A stretch of 64,000 bases of DNA from Physcomitrium patens (taxonomy: Eukaryota > Streptophyta > Bryopsida > Funariales > Funariaceae), in contig NC_037259.1 in assembly GCF_000002425.4 (NCBI RefSeq), positions 125,340 to 189,339 on the forward strand, in the 5' to 3' direction. Below, one piece after another: positions 1-11,247 of the stretch. The notes below the pieces were generated by a model. That model made no database searches. It had not been told where the DNA came from and saw only the letters and a program-made list of their open reading frames with translations. The position numbers were made by a program, and so were the translations under genes. Within the stretch, counting starts at the first letter, position 1. Every line of letters begins with the position of its first letter.

Positions 1-889
1 GCAAATAGATGGCGAGATACAATGTGTTTGATATCACGACCTTGGAAGGGACTCCCGATGTTTGGTGATTTTATTACAGATAGAAACAATTCTTGACGGT
101 GTTCCAAATGTTTTATTCGAAGGAAGTTATGAAGGCCTCAACAACGATCAAATAACTAGGTGGTCTTCTTGCCTTGGTATGGAATACTACCAATGGTCAA
201 GAGGCCCTATCAATCATCTTCGAAGATAACAAAGATCAGAGTATATTGTGAATACAATTCGTCGCATCATAGATTTTCTCAACATACAAAGACCGCTCTT
301 CATGGAATTTGTCCCTAGAAGGGGGGAGTAATATCATGGACATACGCATGTAAGCCAGTAATTATATGTATAAATAGGTAGAAGTAAGTAAAAGTAGATA
401 AAAGTAAGTTAATTCTATAATATTTGCTATAATAGCTTCCTAGAAGCTTCATAGATGCTGCTTTGACTTTATAGGTGTCTTTAATTGATTTTTTGGATTA
501 GAAACATGGTCAACAAGTTGGCCATGTGCCACACATGTTGTCAGCTTGAAGACCAAGGTAACTATGTGGCCCATATGTAGAAAGACTTGCCTTGTAAGTC
601 AAGGCATGTGTCTCACAAAGTCAACACATATTAGAGGTCCTATAGAATGTCACCACGTAGCCTCTATTTAGATAGTATATATAGAAACAAGAATGAAGTC
701 TTCTTCACTCTTATCAACTCCTTTTTTGCTTCCAGTCTAGTTTCAAGGGTCTCTAATTTTCTTGGCTTTTGGCAATAGCCATTCCAGTTTCTTTCTTAAT
801 ATACATATCAAGTTATTTCTATTTTTCCATCTTTCTTTGAGAGAAGTCTCACTTGTTTATTTATTTTTATAATGTTCTTCTCTTTGACA
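1..889 (+). mobile_element. Family A Gypsy chromovirus, 3' end only (A0)
   Basis: This is the 3' end of a Ty3/Gypsy element whose body lies left of the window. Positions 1-310 match the stretch that follows the chromodomain in the other family A copies (near 56650-56950, and the reverse strand near 49680-50000). A polypurine tract (agaaggggggag) at about 318-327 is followed by the 3' LTR at 332-889. The LTR resembles the reversed LTR at 49084-49643 (both start close to TCATGGACATAC) more than the LTRs at 47062 and 56991, so at least two A subfamilies exist. The copy is an old fossil, but less AT-shifted than the copies right of 25 kb. Confidence 0.85.
332..889 (+). repeat. 3' LTR of A0
   Basis: The LTR is 558 bp. 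It starts just after the polypurine tract and ends in ctttgaca, matching the ends at 38817 and 57541. The body carries the family A landmarks: the aagcttcatagatgctgctttgac block, the tagatagtatatatag TATA-like block near 670-690, and the gcaatagccattcca block. Confidence 0.85.
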
Positions 890-2145
890 AAAATATACAA
901 TATGACTAAGGTTTGATTTTATGTCAAATCTCATCTTTCTTGTATAATGCTATGAGAAATTCAAAACATATCATATTTTTGTCCATAGTCCTAAAGTCCA
1001 AATATGAAAAACTTCACAAGATTTTTATTTAGTTGAAAGAATAGATAAGCAATCTTATTTGTCAATCTCTTAGTTAGACTTGCGCAACTTTGACCACTCA
1101 AAAAAATTGCTACTATATAACTAGGATAATCAGTTCTTATAATATCAAAAGTTTGTTACTCTAACATTGAAGCTATAAACATTGACCACCACTTATTTAA
1201 TTATTTTAATTACTACAATAATGAAATGAATAATGATTGTTTAACTTTGAATATAACACGTACTTTATAATTACATCTAGCATAAAGAATATTAAAGTAG
1301 TCACAACTTTGGTATAATAAGTAGAACTCACAACAAGAAGAGAGAATTCTTTGAATTGTCTATTGATGGATTGAATAAAATAATTTCCTACAAACATGGC
1401 AACACAATCACATAATTGTTGCAAGAAAATGAAGTAGGCATAAAACATCAAAAGACATGACTCCTATTGCAAAAATCACATAGCAAAGAAGAAGTTTTCA
1501 AATCTCATCTTTGCAAGAACAAACAAAAAACTACATTTTTTGAAAACATTAAATATACTATAGAAATTTGCAACACGATCTTGTGGTGATTTCAACTTTC
1601 AAAGTTCAAACAATGAGAAGATCAAATTGCCATAATCTAGAGATGATAATAGGCAAATAGAAGAGGAATAATTGAGCTTGTGTATTTTAAAATATATTAT
1701 TTTGACAAATTAGCAAGGTGAAAGGACGTGCTAGTGTAAGACCACATTCATGTAATTACTTAGTTACCATTGTCAATAGTTAATAATAGTAATTCAAAGA
1801 TAAGCATCTAACTATGAAACACTGTCACAAATGATAGTTCCTAAGAATATATATTATATTGATTCTAAGTAAAATGTGTGATTATTTTCTTGCTATCATG
1901 TCTATATGAGAGTTTCTTTTGATGAGTATTTACCAACACATTTATGAGATAGGTTAATGCATCAATGCAGTTTTTGTGGCAATAAACCATCTCCTCACAT
2001 TTGTTCTACATGTGCTTTGTGAATCATGCAAAAGTCCAGGAATGTGTGGCTTTTATAAAGTGTAGTTAATTTACTGATTTGAAGGAAGTGTTGGGTTTGA
2101 CACAACTAGCATGCTATTGATTGGAAGTTGACCGATGTCTAGCAT
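890..2145. other. AT-rich intergenic DNA, no gene seen
   Basis: This stretch lies between the A0 LTR and the gene island. It is AT-rich with only short, unconvincing reading frames (for example 81 codons on the minus strand at 1206-1451). No recognisable transposon or RNA gene was seen. Confidence 0.5.
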
Positions 2146-3328
2146 TCATGTGCAGGAAAGGCATGGCAAGAAAGGGCATACAAACGTATGAAAAGTGAGA
2201 TGTTTCAAGCAAGAGCACGAGAAGCAGAAGAAAAATAAGAATTCAACATGGGCGAGCAGGGTGCTGCATGTGCTTTCTAGGATTGGCAGCGCAACAGCGA
2301 AAGGGGGCAATGGAGGAAGGACAGGGACTGGCACCTCCAATTTTTCAAACCCACCAGAAGCCACGTGACTAGCTCAGCAGCAGCAGCTAGAGGCTGATTG
2401 ATGCAGGAAGGAAGGAAGGGCTTTATGGGTGCCATAGTTGACCATGAGCACCACCCCCACGGGTACACGGGGAGGATAGGGGAGTGGCCGTCAATCAGGA
2501 AGGGGGGAAGAGGGCGAGAGAGAGCGAGAGTGAGAGAGTGAGTTGGGTCCTGCCCTTTCTCCCCTTTATCTCCGGAAGGGGGAGACTAGCACGCTGCCTC
2601 CGCCACGCCCTGCGCTCTGACTCCGCGGAGGACTCGTCGCAGACTAGCTCATCGCCGCCCATCCTGCGAGGAACACCAGCAGGATCTCGCCCCACTCCCT
2701 CATGCTCATGCTGACGTTGGAATCGCACTGCTGCCTCGTTCCCCGAGAGGCGAGGCAACCCCAGTCCCTCCGTACCCCTATCCACCTGTTGGCTCTACTT
2801 TACATATGGCCATGTTGCAGAAGCTGGATGCACCAAACCAATACTGACAAACGCTGTTCTATTCTACTGAATTCATCTTCTGCACTACGCCTGTGCGCCT
2901 TCGCTTCCATCTTCTGCACTCCACGACACACAACACCACTGTTTCCAACAATTAATTTTTCCTGTTGCTCTTCCTCCTCCTCCCCTTCATTAGTGCTGTA
3001 TGTTTCGAGAGCTCCTTTCAGTCCTGTCAACTTATCACTCTGAAAAGGGTGGTTCTGAGCCTTCTATTCAGTATGGTACTATGCTGGTGCTAGATGGGAT
3101 CATAGAGTCATCTAGTTATCGCGATTCAGTTTGACCACGAAGAAATTCCATTCTGAGCGTTTGAGTCATATTCCGTCCACGAAGCATCTGCTCTGAAGAG
3201 TTTGGGAGGTGACTTAGCTTGTAGCGTGGCGCTTTGGTAGCCCTGACTCGCGTTGTGTGTAGATGAAGGGATGCACGCGATCACTGAGGGTAGTTTAGAG
3301 AGGTCGATTCAAGAACGGGATTGTGCAG
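2146..3328. promoter_or_regulatory. GC-richer upstream region of the PADRE gene
   Basis: Base composition rises abruptly here. There are short purine or pyrimidine runs (for example the GA-rich run at 2505-2545). Overlapping frames are open on both strands (2484-3043), but they show no conserved motif and look like chance frames in GC-rich DNA. It is probably promoter and 5' untranslated region of the gene starting at 3329. No transcription start can be fixed from sequence alone. Confidence 0.35.
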
Positions 3329-3877
3329 ATGGGAAACGCGGCGATGGTGTGCGCTGGGCGGGGCGATCGGGATGCCGTGACGGTTCTGCGGGCGGATGGC
3401 AAGGTGTTATCATTTTACTCTAGGGTGGCCGTGGTGGACCTTATCTTGGACCATCCCAACCACTTCGTCTGCCGCTTGTTGATGCCGAAGCAGCAGGCCA
3501 AGATTCTGCCAATGCATACTGTGCTAGAGCCCAGGGAAGTGTACTTACTGCTCCCGATCCCTTGTAACAGCCACGGGGGAGGCGACAGTGAGGTGGAGGA
3601 GAGGGCGGAGGATTACTCCGATTCATCGTCGTTGCTGCATAGAGAGCCGCCTCGTCAGGCGGTTCAGGGCACAGTGAGCATGAAGTTTGTGATCTCAACA
3701 GAGCAGTTCACCAAGATCATGTCAGGGTCCATCAAGGAGGGGCGGCTGAAGAAGAGCAAGGGACAGGGCACGGCGAAAAAGCGGAATAGGTCAAGGAGTA
3801 AGGAGGCCAGCATGAAGGGGCCGCACACGCATTGGCGACCAGCCCTGTCCAGCATCCAGGAAGTGGCGGCGAACTGA
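3329..3877 (+). CDS. PADRE (DUF4228) domain protein
   Basis: This single-exon gene encodes 182 residues of the plant PADRE/DUF4228 family, small proteins often induced by pathogens or abiotic stress and without a known enzymatic activity. The start is taken at the ATG at 3329, giving the family-typical MGN N-terminus, a likely N-myristoylation site; the frame extends 5' only to a GTG. Visible family landmarks are VTVLRADGKVLSFYS near residues 18-32, the HPNHFVCR segment, LPMHTVLEPREVYLLLP near 61-77 (the usual L..d..L..g..YfLlP block), MKFVISTEQFTKIMS in the second half (the kfvIS.eql..lm block), and HWRPALSSIQE near the C-terminus. Between them lie acidic/serine-rich and strongly basic (KKRNRSRSK) linkers that are probably disordered. 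Length is normal for the family. The role is inferred from family only. Confidence 0.82.
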   Translation: MGNAAMVCAGRGDRDAVTVLRADGKVLSFYSRVAVVDLILDHPNHFVCRLLMPKQQAKILPMHTVLEPREVYLLLPIPCNSHGGGDSEVEERAEDYSDSSSLLHREPPRQAVQGTVSMKFVISTEQFTKIMSGSIKEGRLKKSKGQGTAKKRNRSRSKEASMKGPHTHWRPALSSIQEVAAN

Positions 3878-4330
3878 ATCCGGTCCCTGAAGGTGCAAAT
3901 GCGCGCAAGCGTCAGCCACCAAAAGCGGAAACCGAAGCAAGAGAAGTGTCCTGGTGGAGCAGGGAAAGCAGAGCGAGTGCGAGCGAGAGAGAGAGGAATG
4001 CGTCCCCTATCCCCGCGTCCCCCACCCGGTGGGTGTGACCGTGCCATGTGCATGACCTGCACTACTGCTGCTGTTGCTGCCGTGAGAGGCCATCCATCCA
4101 TCCATAAATTCATCCATCGCGGTTGCACCTCTCTCTCTCTCTCTCGCTGGAGCTGGTCCAGTAGTGGTTTTTGAGTCAGGATGAATCGATCTCTTCCTTC
4201 CTTCCAACATACATACAGACTGCTTCCCATACACAACAATACTACTCTTCCTCCTCCTCCTCTTGCTCTTTGGTACATGTGTATATACATCTATGCATAC
4301 ATCTTTTCTGTGATGCAAAATAAATAAAAA
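3878..4330 (+). other. Probable 3' UTR of the PADRE gene
   Basis: GC-rich sequence continues past the stop codon and includes a CT run (about 4130-4146). It ends in overlapping AATAAA-type signals at 4319-4328, immediately before the DNA turns AT-rich. This fits a 3' untranslated region with its polyadenylation signal. Confidence 0.45.
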
Positions 4331-5699
4331 TTTAAAAAAAAAAACAATTCACTGTTTATCGCAATGTGTTCTTCCTTTTTTGACATATTTTTAGAACTTT
4401 AAATTCTTGTAGAAAAACAGGTTTAAGTTATTACTTATTTCTTATTAGATACCACAAGGTTCTTGGAGCTGTGATCTCTATACCGATAGTAGATTATTTC
4501 AAATCTAGTATGAAAATCAAAAGAATAATAATATTTTTACTATAATATACATCTAGACATTTAGATGAATTAACACAAATATAGAAAAATATATATTAAT
4601 TTATAAAATAAGATATAGGAAATTTTGATATGTACAAGCGACAAAGAATGACAACCTCTCTATTTTTAAGTTTGCAGTGCACAAAAAGTTATTCTCTAAT
4701 TTAGATCGTTATGCTGTAACCATAGAAATATCATAGATAGGAAGATCATTTAGATTTTCCACCTAACCTTAGCCTCATGAATAGAGTTCTTACAAACATG
4801 CCGTTATTTGTTCTTCTTTACATGTTCCTCTTTTCAAAACACTGAGAATTGATGGGGGGTCATGACATGAGTTGGAGTGGGTGCGGGGACTTTTCCTCGG
4901 GATAGAAAGACGGGAGTGCGCTGAGGTGGCGCTGACAAGGCGAATGCAGGGGGAGAGGAGCTGCAGACGTGGCAGTGCGGTGGAGGATAACTCCTTTTGC
5001 GCATCATCAAGTCTGCGTCGTCGTCCTCGTCGCCGTCGTCGTCACGGGACGATGCTGCCAACTAAGGTGCGCAGATATTCAGCGCCACGGCATTTCATTG
5101 CCTTCCATTCCCTTCCCTTCGCAGCACTAGTCCCCCTTTTCCGTCGCCATCGCTTCGCTTCGCTCTCATCGCATCGTTTCCTTTGAGGAACTCTCTCGTT
5201 CTGCAGCCTCGTTCGGAGGTACTCCATGACCCCCCTGCATTTCCACATGGCCTTCAATCTATCCTCTTGCACAACGGATCCTCGTGAGATCCCTTTTCTC
5301 TTTCTCTCTTGTACTTCCTCGCTCAATTCCCTTCAGCTAGCCAGGCCATCAGCTGCGTTGTCTTCTGGTTTTTATATTGTTGTTATTATAGTTGTTCTTT
5401 TTAATTCACCATTCACGCTTATTCTTCAAGCCAGTTGGTTCAGAGTCACTCTGTATTGACGCGTTTGCGGGTGCTTCTGTGAAATCCGCAGGTTAGGAAT
5501 TTATTTCCCCAAAGTAGCGTTGTGCGATCGAGGGTGATCGGCTCATTCATTTTCTGCTATGTCGATGTACGCTGCGTCTTGCGGAGCGTTCTTGCGCAAT
5601 TGAGCAAATTAACAAATTTGGCATCATAAAAAGGTTGCAATTCACATGCAAATTCAGTTGCTGATTGTTCTGTCTAGCTAGTAGCCAGTAGGTTTCACC
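4331..5699. promoter_or_regulatory. Intergenic DNA and probable promoter/5' UTR of the E2 gene
   Basis: 4331-4850 is AT-rich spacer with nothing recognisable. 4860-5460 is GC-richer with pyrimidine-rich runs and short frames on both strands that show no conserved motif. This part probably holds the promoter and 5' untranslated region of the E2 gene, whose ATG is at 5700. Confidence 0.35.
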
Positions 5700-8215
5700 A
5701 TGAGAGCATCAACCGCCCGGGCCCTTACCTCAAGGATCGCAAGAGGTTGCCAAGGACGAGGAAGAGGAGGAGCACGATCTGGGTTTCGGGTATTGGCTAG
5801 CAAGGATGAAGAGTTTTCACCACAACTGCAGTCCACAAAGTTGCAGATGTACCATTCTTTTACGAGACAATTTTCTTCTGCTCAGCCAATCTGTGGACAC
5901 AGGGAAGCCCTGGCCATGGCGAACCAGAACTCCGACTTCCCCACCCGGACCTTACCTTCGGTAAATCCGTTAAACCTTTTCCAATAATTCTTGCTGCCCT
6001 GAATGTTTCTGTCGGTTGTAGGTTATTCCGGATATGATGTATCTCCAGTCTGAAGTTAAGCACTGATTCAAGATATTATGTGATTCTAGATTTTACAAAA
6101 GTTTAGGGGTTTCAACTCTAGCGAGGTGAGGATGCCGGATGTGGAAGCTAATGGAGGGATAGTGGAGATACCGTTGGCACAAACCGGGGAAGGGATTGCA
6201 GATTGCGAGCTGATTCGGTGGTTTGTAAAGGAGGTAACCAAGCAACTGGACCCTCAAATCACATGCATAGTACTCTCTCTAGATCGATCGTTCTTGTCAT
6301 GGTGTTCGTGATTGCTTATGGTTTCGATGACTTGGGCAGGGTGACATGGTGGATGAGTTCGCTCCTGTCTGCGAGGTGCAAAGTGACAAGGCCTCCGTCG
6401 TGATCACGAGCCGTTACAAGGGTAAAGTATCCCAGATTCTCTTCTCTCCCGGGGATATAGTCAAGGTCGGCGAAACATTGATGGAATTGATGCTGGAAGG
6501 ATCAGCCGCGGAAGTGGGGCTGAGCAAAGGAGAGCCGAACCTCAGTACAGAGATTCAATCAATTGCGGAGTCGAAAGCGAAATCCGTGAAGAGTGAGGAC
6601 GGGCGGGATCACTCATCGGTGCTTGCTGTCCCAGCAGTGCGAGCCTTGGCCAAGGAGCACGGTGTGGATCTAGCCAGCATCGTAGGAACAGGGAAAGATG
6701 GGCGCATTATGAAGCACGACGTCTTGAATTACGTCGCATCGAGAGAAAATGTACACGATGATATCCAGGTACATATTTATTAGATCAACCTGTTTCAGTC
6801 CATGAAGCTCTACAACCACATTTTCGTTCTGAAAGTGCTCAGCCCAATGATCCTTGTGTTGCAGTCTTTGAACGAAACACCCCTTCACGTCAAGCAGGCG
6901 CCAGAAACGTCTGAGCCGAGTGTGAGCAGAGAGTACACGCCTGTGCCAGCAGAGCCCAGTCGTAGCGTTTTCGATGGAGCAGATACTTGCATTCCTATCA
7001 GGTATGTATGTGGATATTTACATGTTTTCTAGTGGAGTCCAAAAGTTTTTAAAAATAGTTCTCACCGCAAGCATGAACTCCGTTGACAGTTGAATTTAGC
7101 GTTCTTGTGTGTTAACCTCGACCGATGGCGTAACATTGGTGGCAGAGGTCATCGACGAGCCATGGCGAAGGCCATGACTGCAGCTGCAGCTGTACCACAC
7201 TTCTACTACGTGGAAGAGATAGGCGTGAGTAAGCTGACAGAGATGAAGCGCGCGTTAAGTGAAGGAGTGCCTCTTGAAGCTGGCGTGAAGCTTACGCATC
7301 TCCCTTTTCTTATCAAATCCTTGTCCATGGCGCTCAAGAAATATCCCCTCATGAATAGTGTTGTAGACGAAGCAGTGACTGAGATCAATGTTCGAGGTGC
7401 TACAGATACTTAAAGATTCTCATTACTAAGTTTCGTTTGGTAGTATCGTAGCTTAAATTTCTTTTGTTTGAATCTTTGCCTGAACATGGATCAAGCATTC
7501 TCTGATACTGTTGGGGGTGTCTTTTTTGCAGCTTCTCACAATATCGGTGTTGCGATGGCTACCAGCTTTGGTCTTGTCGTACCCAACATCAAAAATGTAC
7601 AGCGCCTCTCGGTCCTTGAGGTTGGTACTCTTGATTTGAAACTAGTCTTATTTACCGTTTCATATTTTTGCAGGAATCGTCTTAATCTTGCTATCTTCAC
7701 TGATGGAACTCCACATCTTAATAAAATGAACTGCTGATTGTACAGATTGCAGCAGAGCTATCTCGCCTGATTCACCTTGCTAATACGAATTCTTTAAGCA
7801 CTGAGGACATCACTGGTGGCACAATTACTGTCTCTAATTTTGGAGCAATAGGAGGCAAGTTCGGAATGCCTATTCTCAATGTTCCCGAAGTCGCCATCGT
7901 TGCCATCGGTCGCATGCACCAGATTGTTCGACCAAATGAGACGGGTTTTGACGGCAACGAAGACTCAGAACGTGTCATCAATGTGAGTACCGTTCCAGGC
8001 TCAACATAGTTGTTTATTTACGTAGAGAACTCGTTATCTTAGATAAATTGATTGCTCAATCACCTTGGGTGCTGAAGTGGTTGATGATTCTATCAATATA
8101 GGTCACATGGGGAGCGGATCACAGGGTGGTCGATGGAGCAACTGTGGCGCATTTTTGCAACGAATGGAAGTTGCTAATTGAGCAACCTGAGCGGCTGGTC
8201 TTGACTCTTCAGTGA
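5700..8215 (+). CDS. BCE2: Branched-chain 2-oxoacid dehydrogenase E2 (dihydrolipoyl transacylase), mitochondrial
   Basis: Exons read by eye: 5700-5960, 6102-6233, 6340-6768, 6865-7001, 7146-7396, 7532-7620, 7746-7982, 8102-8215. All introns are GT..AG; the sum is 1650 nt, 549 residues. E2 is the core of the complex that oxidises the 2-oxoacids of Val, Leu and Ile to acyl-CoA in the mitochondrial matrix. Residues 1-95 are Arg/Ser/Ala-rich and look like a presequence. The lipoyl domain is at about 106-185, with lipoyl-lysine K148 in QSDKA. The E1/E3-binding domain is at about 226-263 (VPAVRALAKEHGVDL). The catalytic acyltransferase domain fills the rest and ends with DHRVVDG, where H519 and D523 are the expected active-site residues. 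The Q-T-G-E-G-I and SDKA contexts match branched-chain rather than pyruvate E2. The exon 2 acceptor (6101/6102) is the least certain boundary. The gene is tail to tail with the next one, 420 bp away. Confidence 0.93.
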
Positions 8216-8635
8216 ACAATTTGAAGATCGAAATAGACATTCTTTCCTCTGCTACCTGTTAACTGTTCACTGTAGATGTACATTTTTTACTAATTGCTAC
8301 AATAGTACTTGCTTGACCTGTACATACTAGCGGAGAGCAATGTGGCTTCTAGCCCAACTCATGCAGTTTAGCGGATCTACTTCGTTAAAATGCGCCCCAA
8401 GGCGTAAATTCTGTACAGGAACCTGACAACCTTATTATTCAAACAAAATTTGACCAGACGTCTACAAGTTGACTCAAATCTCTGGAAATGATCCTGCAGC
8501 AGAAATGAGTCATTTAGAGCATTTGTTGGCGTGATCGGAAATAACCGGCATACAAAAGTAAGAATTTTATTTGAAAAGATTTCGAGGATGCTTTCAGTTT
8601 CTGTTCAATCTTCAAACAGGGCTTGCGATTTAAGA
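8216..8635. other. Spacer between convergent genes
   Basis: This holds the 3' flanks of the E2 gene (+) and the lytic transglycosylase gene (-). No separate gene was seen. Both polyadenylation regions must fit in about 420 bp, so transcripts may overlap. Confidence 0.5.
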
Positions 8636-11247
8636 TTACAATGCAGGTGTGGGGTAAGGGTTCGAGGATCTTTCTTCGATCAGCCGTGCCAATTCACACA
8701 CCGAGAAACCATACAGGCTACTTGAGTTGTACCGTAGAATGACTCGAAAATTGCTGCACACTAGGTACGCGTTCCCTTTTGGTCCATTTGGCATCAACTG
8801 CAACAACCACTCCACGAAAAGCTGGTGAGTTTCAAGAGTGGAGTGATACATGAAATTCAATTTTGAGGGATTCAGAAAAAGTTGAAAACCAAGGACTTTT
8901 CGGGTGCAGAATGTACCAAGCTCGCCATTTCATCTGGAGGAAGAGGCGGCGCTTTTCCAGGGTTCAAATGGACCCCATGCTTGTGTTCCCAATCCAAAAC
9001 ACTCTTCACGACTCCTAAGCCTACAAGGCTTTCGTCCAGCTTCCTTGGCACTTGAACCTGCAAACCACCCTCTTTCGTTAACATTTAGCTGGATTTTTCT
9101 CGTGCCTAAATGCAGTCGACTACTCGTCAAAGTTGAAGATCAATTGAAATGAAAATTTTGCTCCCGAGAGAGGAACAGGGTCGTTACCTTCTGGAAGATG
9201 GGGCCACCTTCTTTCCATCCATGTTCCTTGAAGTAGTTGGCGATTGACGCAAAGACGTCTGCTTTAGACTCCCAGATATCTGGACACAAATAATCGTTTC
9301 AAAACAAGGTAGTTCTCTCAACCAAAGTCATGACGACATATGAGGATAAGATGAGGCGAGAACAGTCGAAAAGACTTCGAAGTTAAAAAAGTTGTACCCT
9401 TGTGACCGTCACCGTCGTAGTCAAGGGCATAATCACGAAAGCTGGTGGGCATGAATTGGCACTGGCCCATTGCGCCTGCCCATGATCCTCGCAACCTCGT
9501 CTTCCCTTCAGGCCCTCTTCCTCGATCTGCTGTACCTTTCTGGAGCATTAACAGAGCCTCTATCAACTCCCCTCTGAAATAATTACTTCGACTTGCCTGC
9601 AATGTCGCAGTCCCAAATCATTGTCAGCCCCGCTCACATCGATTTTTCTACCAACTCCTAGCTTAAGTTTTACGACATAGTAGACTACACAACAATTTTT
9701 TTAAATCCAGGTTGAAAGTTTGCGTGAGTAATTACAGGCTTCTCTGTGAAGCTCATCGTTGCCAGAGACTGAATGATGTCCCAGTTTCCCATGTACGATC
9801 CATAGCTGCAAACAACACGAAACTGAAACCAATTATGACCAAGGTTGGAAATCGTTCTCGTTCAAACGAAGCTACTTTTGAGAGAGAAAATTATAATTTG
9901 TGGAATTGATCGAAAACTTACTTCGTTTCAATGCCCCATATGGCCACCAAAAACTGAGTAGGGACACCAAATTTTTGAGAAACCTCAGTTAGTAACTCTA
10001 CATTTTCTTTCATAAGCTCTGCGCCAATTTTTACCCTCTTTTCATCCACCATTCTGCGATTCACAGTAAAAAAAAACCCGTATCTACAGTCATGATGTGC
10101 CCTTGAAACAGAAATGAAGACATGGTAATTGTTGAGTGATAAGATGGGGTGCGATTAGACCTCTTGAGGTAGTCGTCAAGTGTAAGCTTCACCTCCGGCA
10201 TGGACTCCGTATGCACCAACGACTCTTTGGACAATTCTATGTTTTCCAGGGCCCAGTCCAGCACTTCTTCGCTCACTCCTTGACTCTGCGCGTCGGATCT
10301 CACATCCTTCACCCATTCCTTGAACTTTTGCATTGCTTCGTCGATAGCTTTTTCCTGATGTAGCACAATGCCATTGCAGTACCAATAAGAACCGGATCAA
10401 TCACACCAGGGCTCTATATTATCTAAATCGTGCATTCATTGCTGTTGTTTGCGAAAAACCTACCTGAAGCTTCGTGAGTCCATCATTCGCTGTTAGTGCT
10501 GTCGATGCAAAACAAAGACTCCTCGACAACTTTTCTCTGCTTGAAATGCGAGGTTCCGCTTCATTGAACTACAAATCACCCACGAATCTTATTGTCTACT
10601 AGTCTGATGCAAGCAAGAACGATCCCATCCCTCACAGTTTATGAAAATAGAAACATGGGACCAATTCCCATAAGAAGCATTCAAGTAAATATTCGAGTAA
10701 ACAGTCAAATGCAGGAATATTATGCAAGAAGCGTAGGATGTTGGATAACCTTATTGGAGATGGAAACCACTGGCTTGCCATTCAAAACATACACTTGACC
10801 TGAATCGGCAGGCTCTGCGACCAAACCTGTGCGGCGATTCCTGGACGCCGCAGCCACAGCGGCCATTGTGAATGCCAACACACCAATAATCACTGATTTC
10901 GACAGAAATAACATAATCATCTTCCGGCCACTTGACATTGCTCCATCTGTACACTCATCCTCAAGAGCAAATTCTGGCCCTTGCAACTCCGTCGTCGAGT
11001 TCGAATCCTTTTCCGGAAAACTGAAGCATCTGTGACTATGTAGATGAACACTTTCGATCGTCTGCTCTGCCACAGATCTCCATCCCAAGCCCCCAAATGC
11101 TGGCAGCGCAATCCCGCCACGCCTAAACCTCCCCAAACTCGGAAACTGGTATGGGTATAGTATTTTCAACGCACTGGGTTCCTTCAACTCTGCTACACTA
11201 CCATGGTAGGGGGACAAGAGAGCACTCGAGAGACTAAACAACGCCAT
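8636..11247 (-). CDS. MltB-like membrane-bound lytic murein transglycosylase, probably plastid-directed
   Basis: Exons in coding order: 11247-10750, 10568-10464, 10354-10161, 10053-9922, 9805-9736, 9596-9398, 9279-9188, 9057-8917, 8797-8636. All introns are GT..AG; the sum is 1593 nt, 530 residues. Bacterial MltB (GH103) cleaves peptidoglycan glycan strands to 1,6-anhydromuropeptides. From about residue 202 the protein follows MltB order: helical N-lobe, WGIETNYG with catalytic Glu E308, YMGNWDIIQSLATMSF, then GSWAGAMGQCQFMP (370-383), DYDGDGHKD, DIWESKADVFASIANYF, and a C-terminal NFRVILRYNSS block. All core motifs are intact. Residues 1-100 are Ser/Ala/Leu-rich with few acids at the start, like a transit peptide; 111-134 form one membrane segment. 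Nine exons rule out bacterial contamination. Moss plastids carry a peptidoglycan layer, so a wall-remodelling role there is likely but inferred. A start at M104 would instead give a signal-anchor protein. Confidence 0.9.

Noticed and set aside
2484-3043. Overlapping open frames of 76-113 codons on both strands
   Set aside because: They overlap one another in GC-rich, simple-sequence DNA, show no motif, and look like chance frames in a promoter or leader.
3323-3328. Two extra codons before the PADRE ATG
   Set aside because: The upstream codon is GTG. The ATG at 3329 gives the family-typical MGN start.
3664-4318. 208-codon and 103-codon minus-strand frames opposite the PADRE gene
   Set aside because: They mirror the PADRE coding strand and its CT-rich 3' flank and have no recognisable domain.
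4834-5459. Short frames in GC-rich DNA upstream of the E2 gene
   Set aside because: They are rich in simple repeats, are open on both strands, and have no homology I recognise.
8636-11247. Bacterial contamination as the source of the MltB-like gene
   Set aside because: The coding sequence is divided by eight GT..AG introns that keep frame throughout, and it lies among plant genes.
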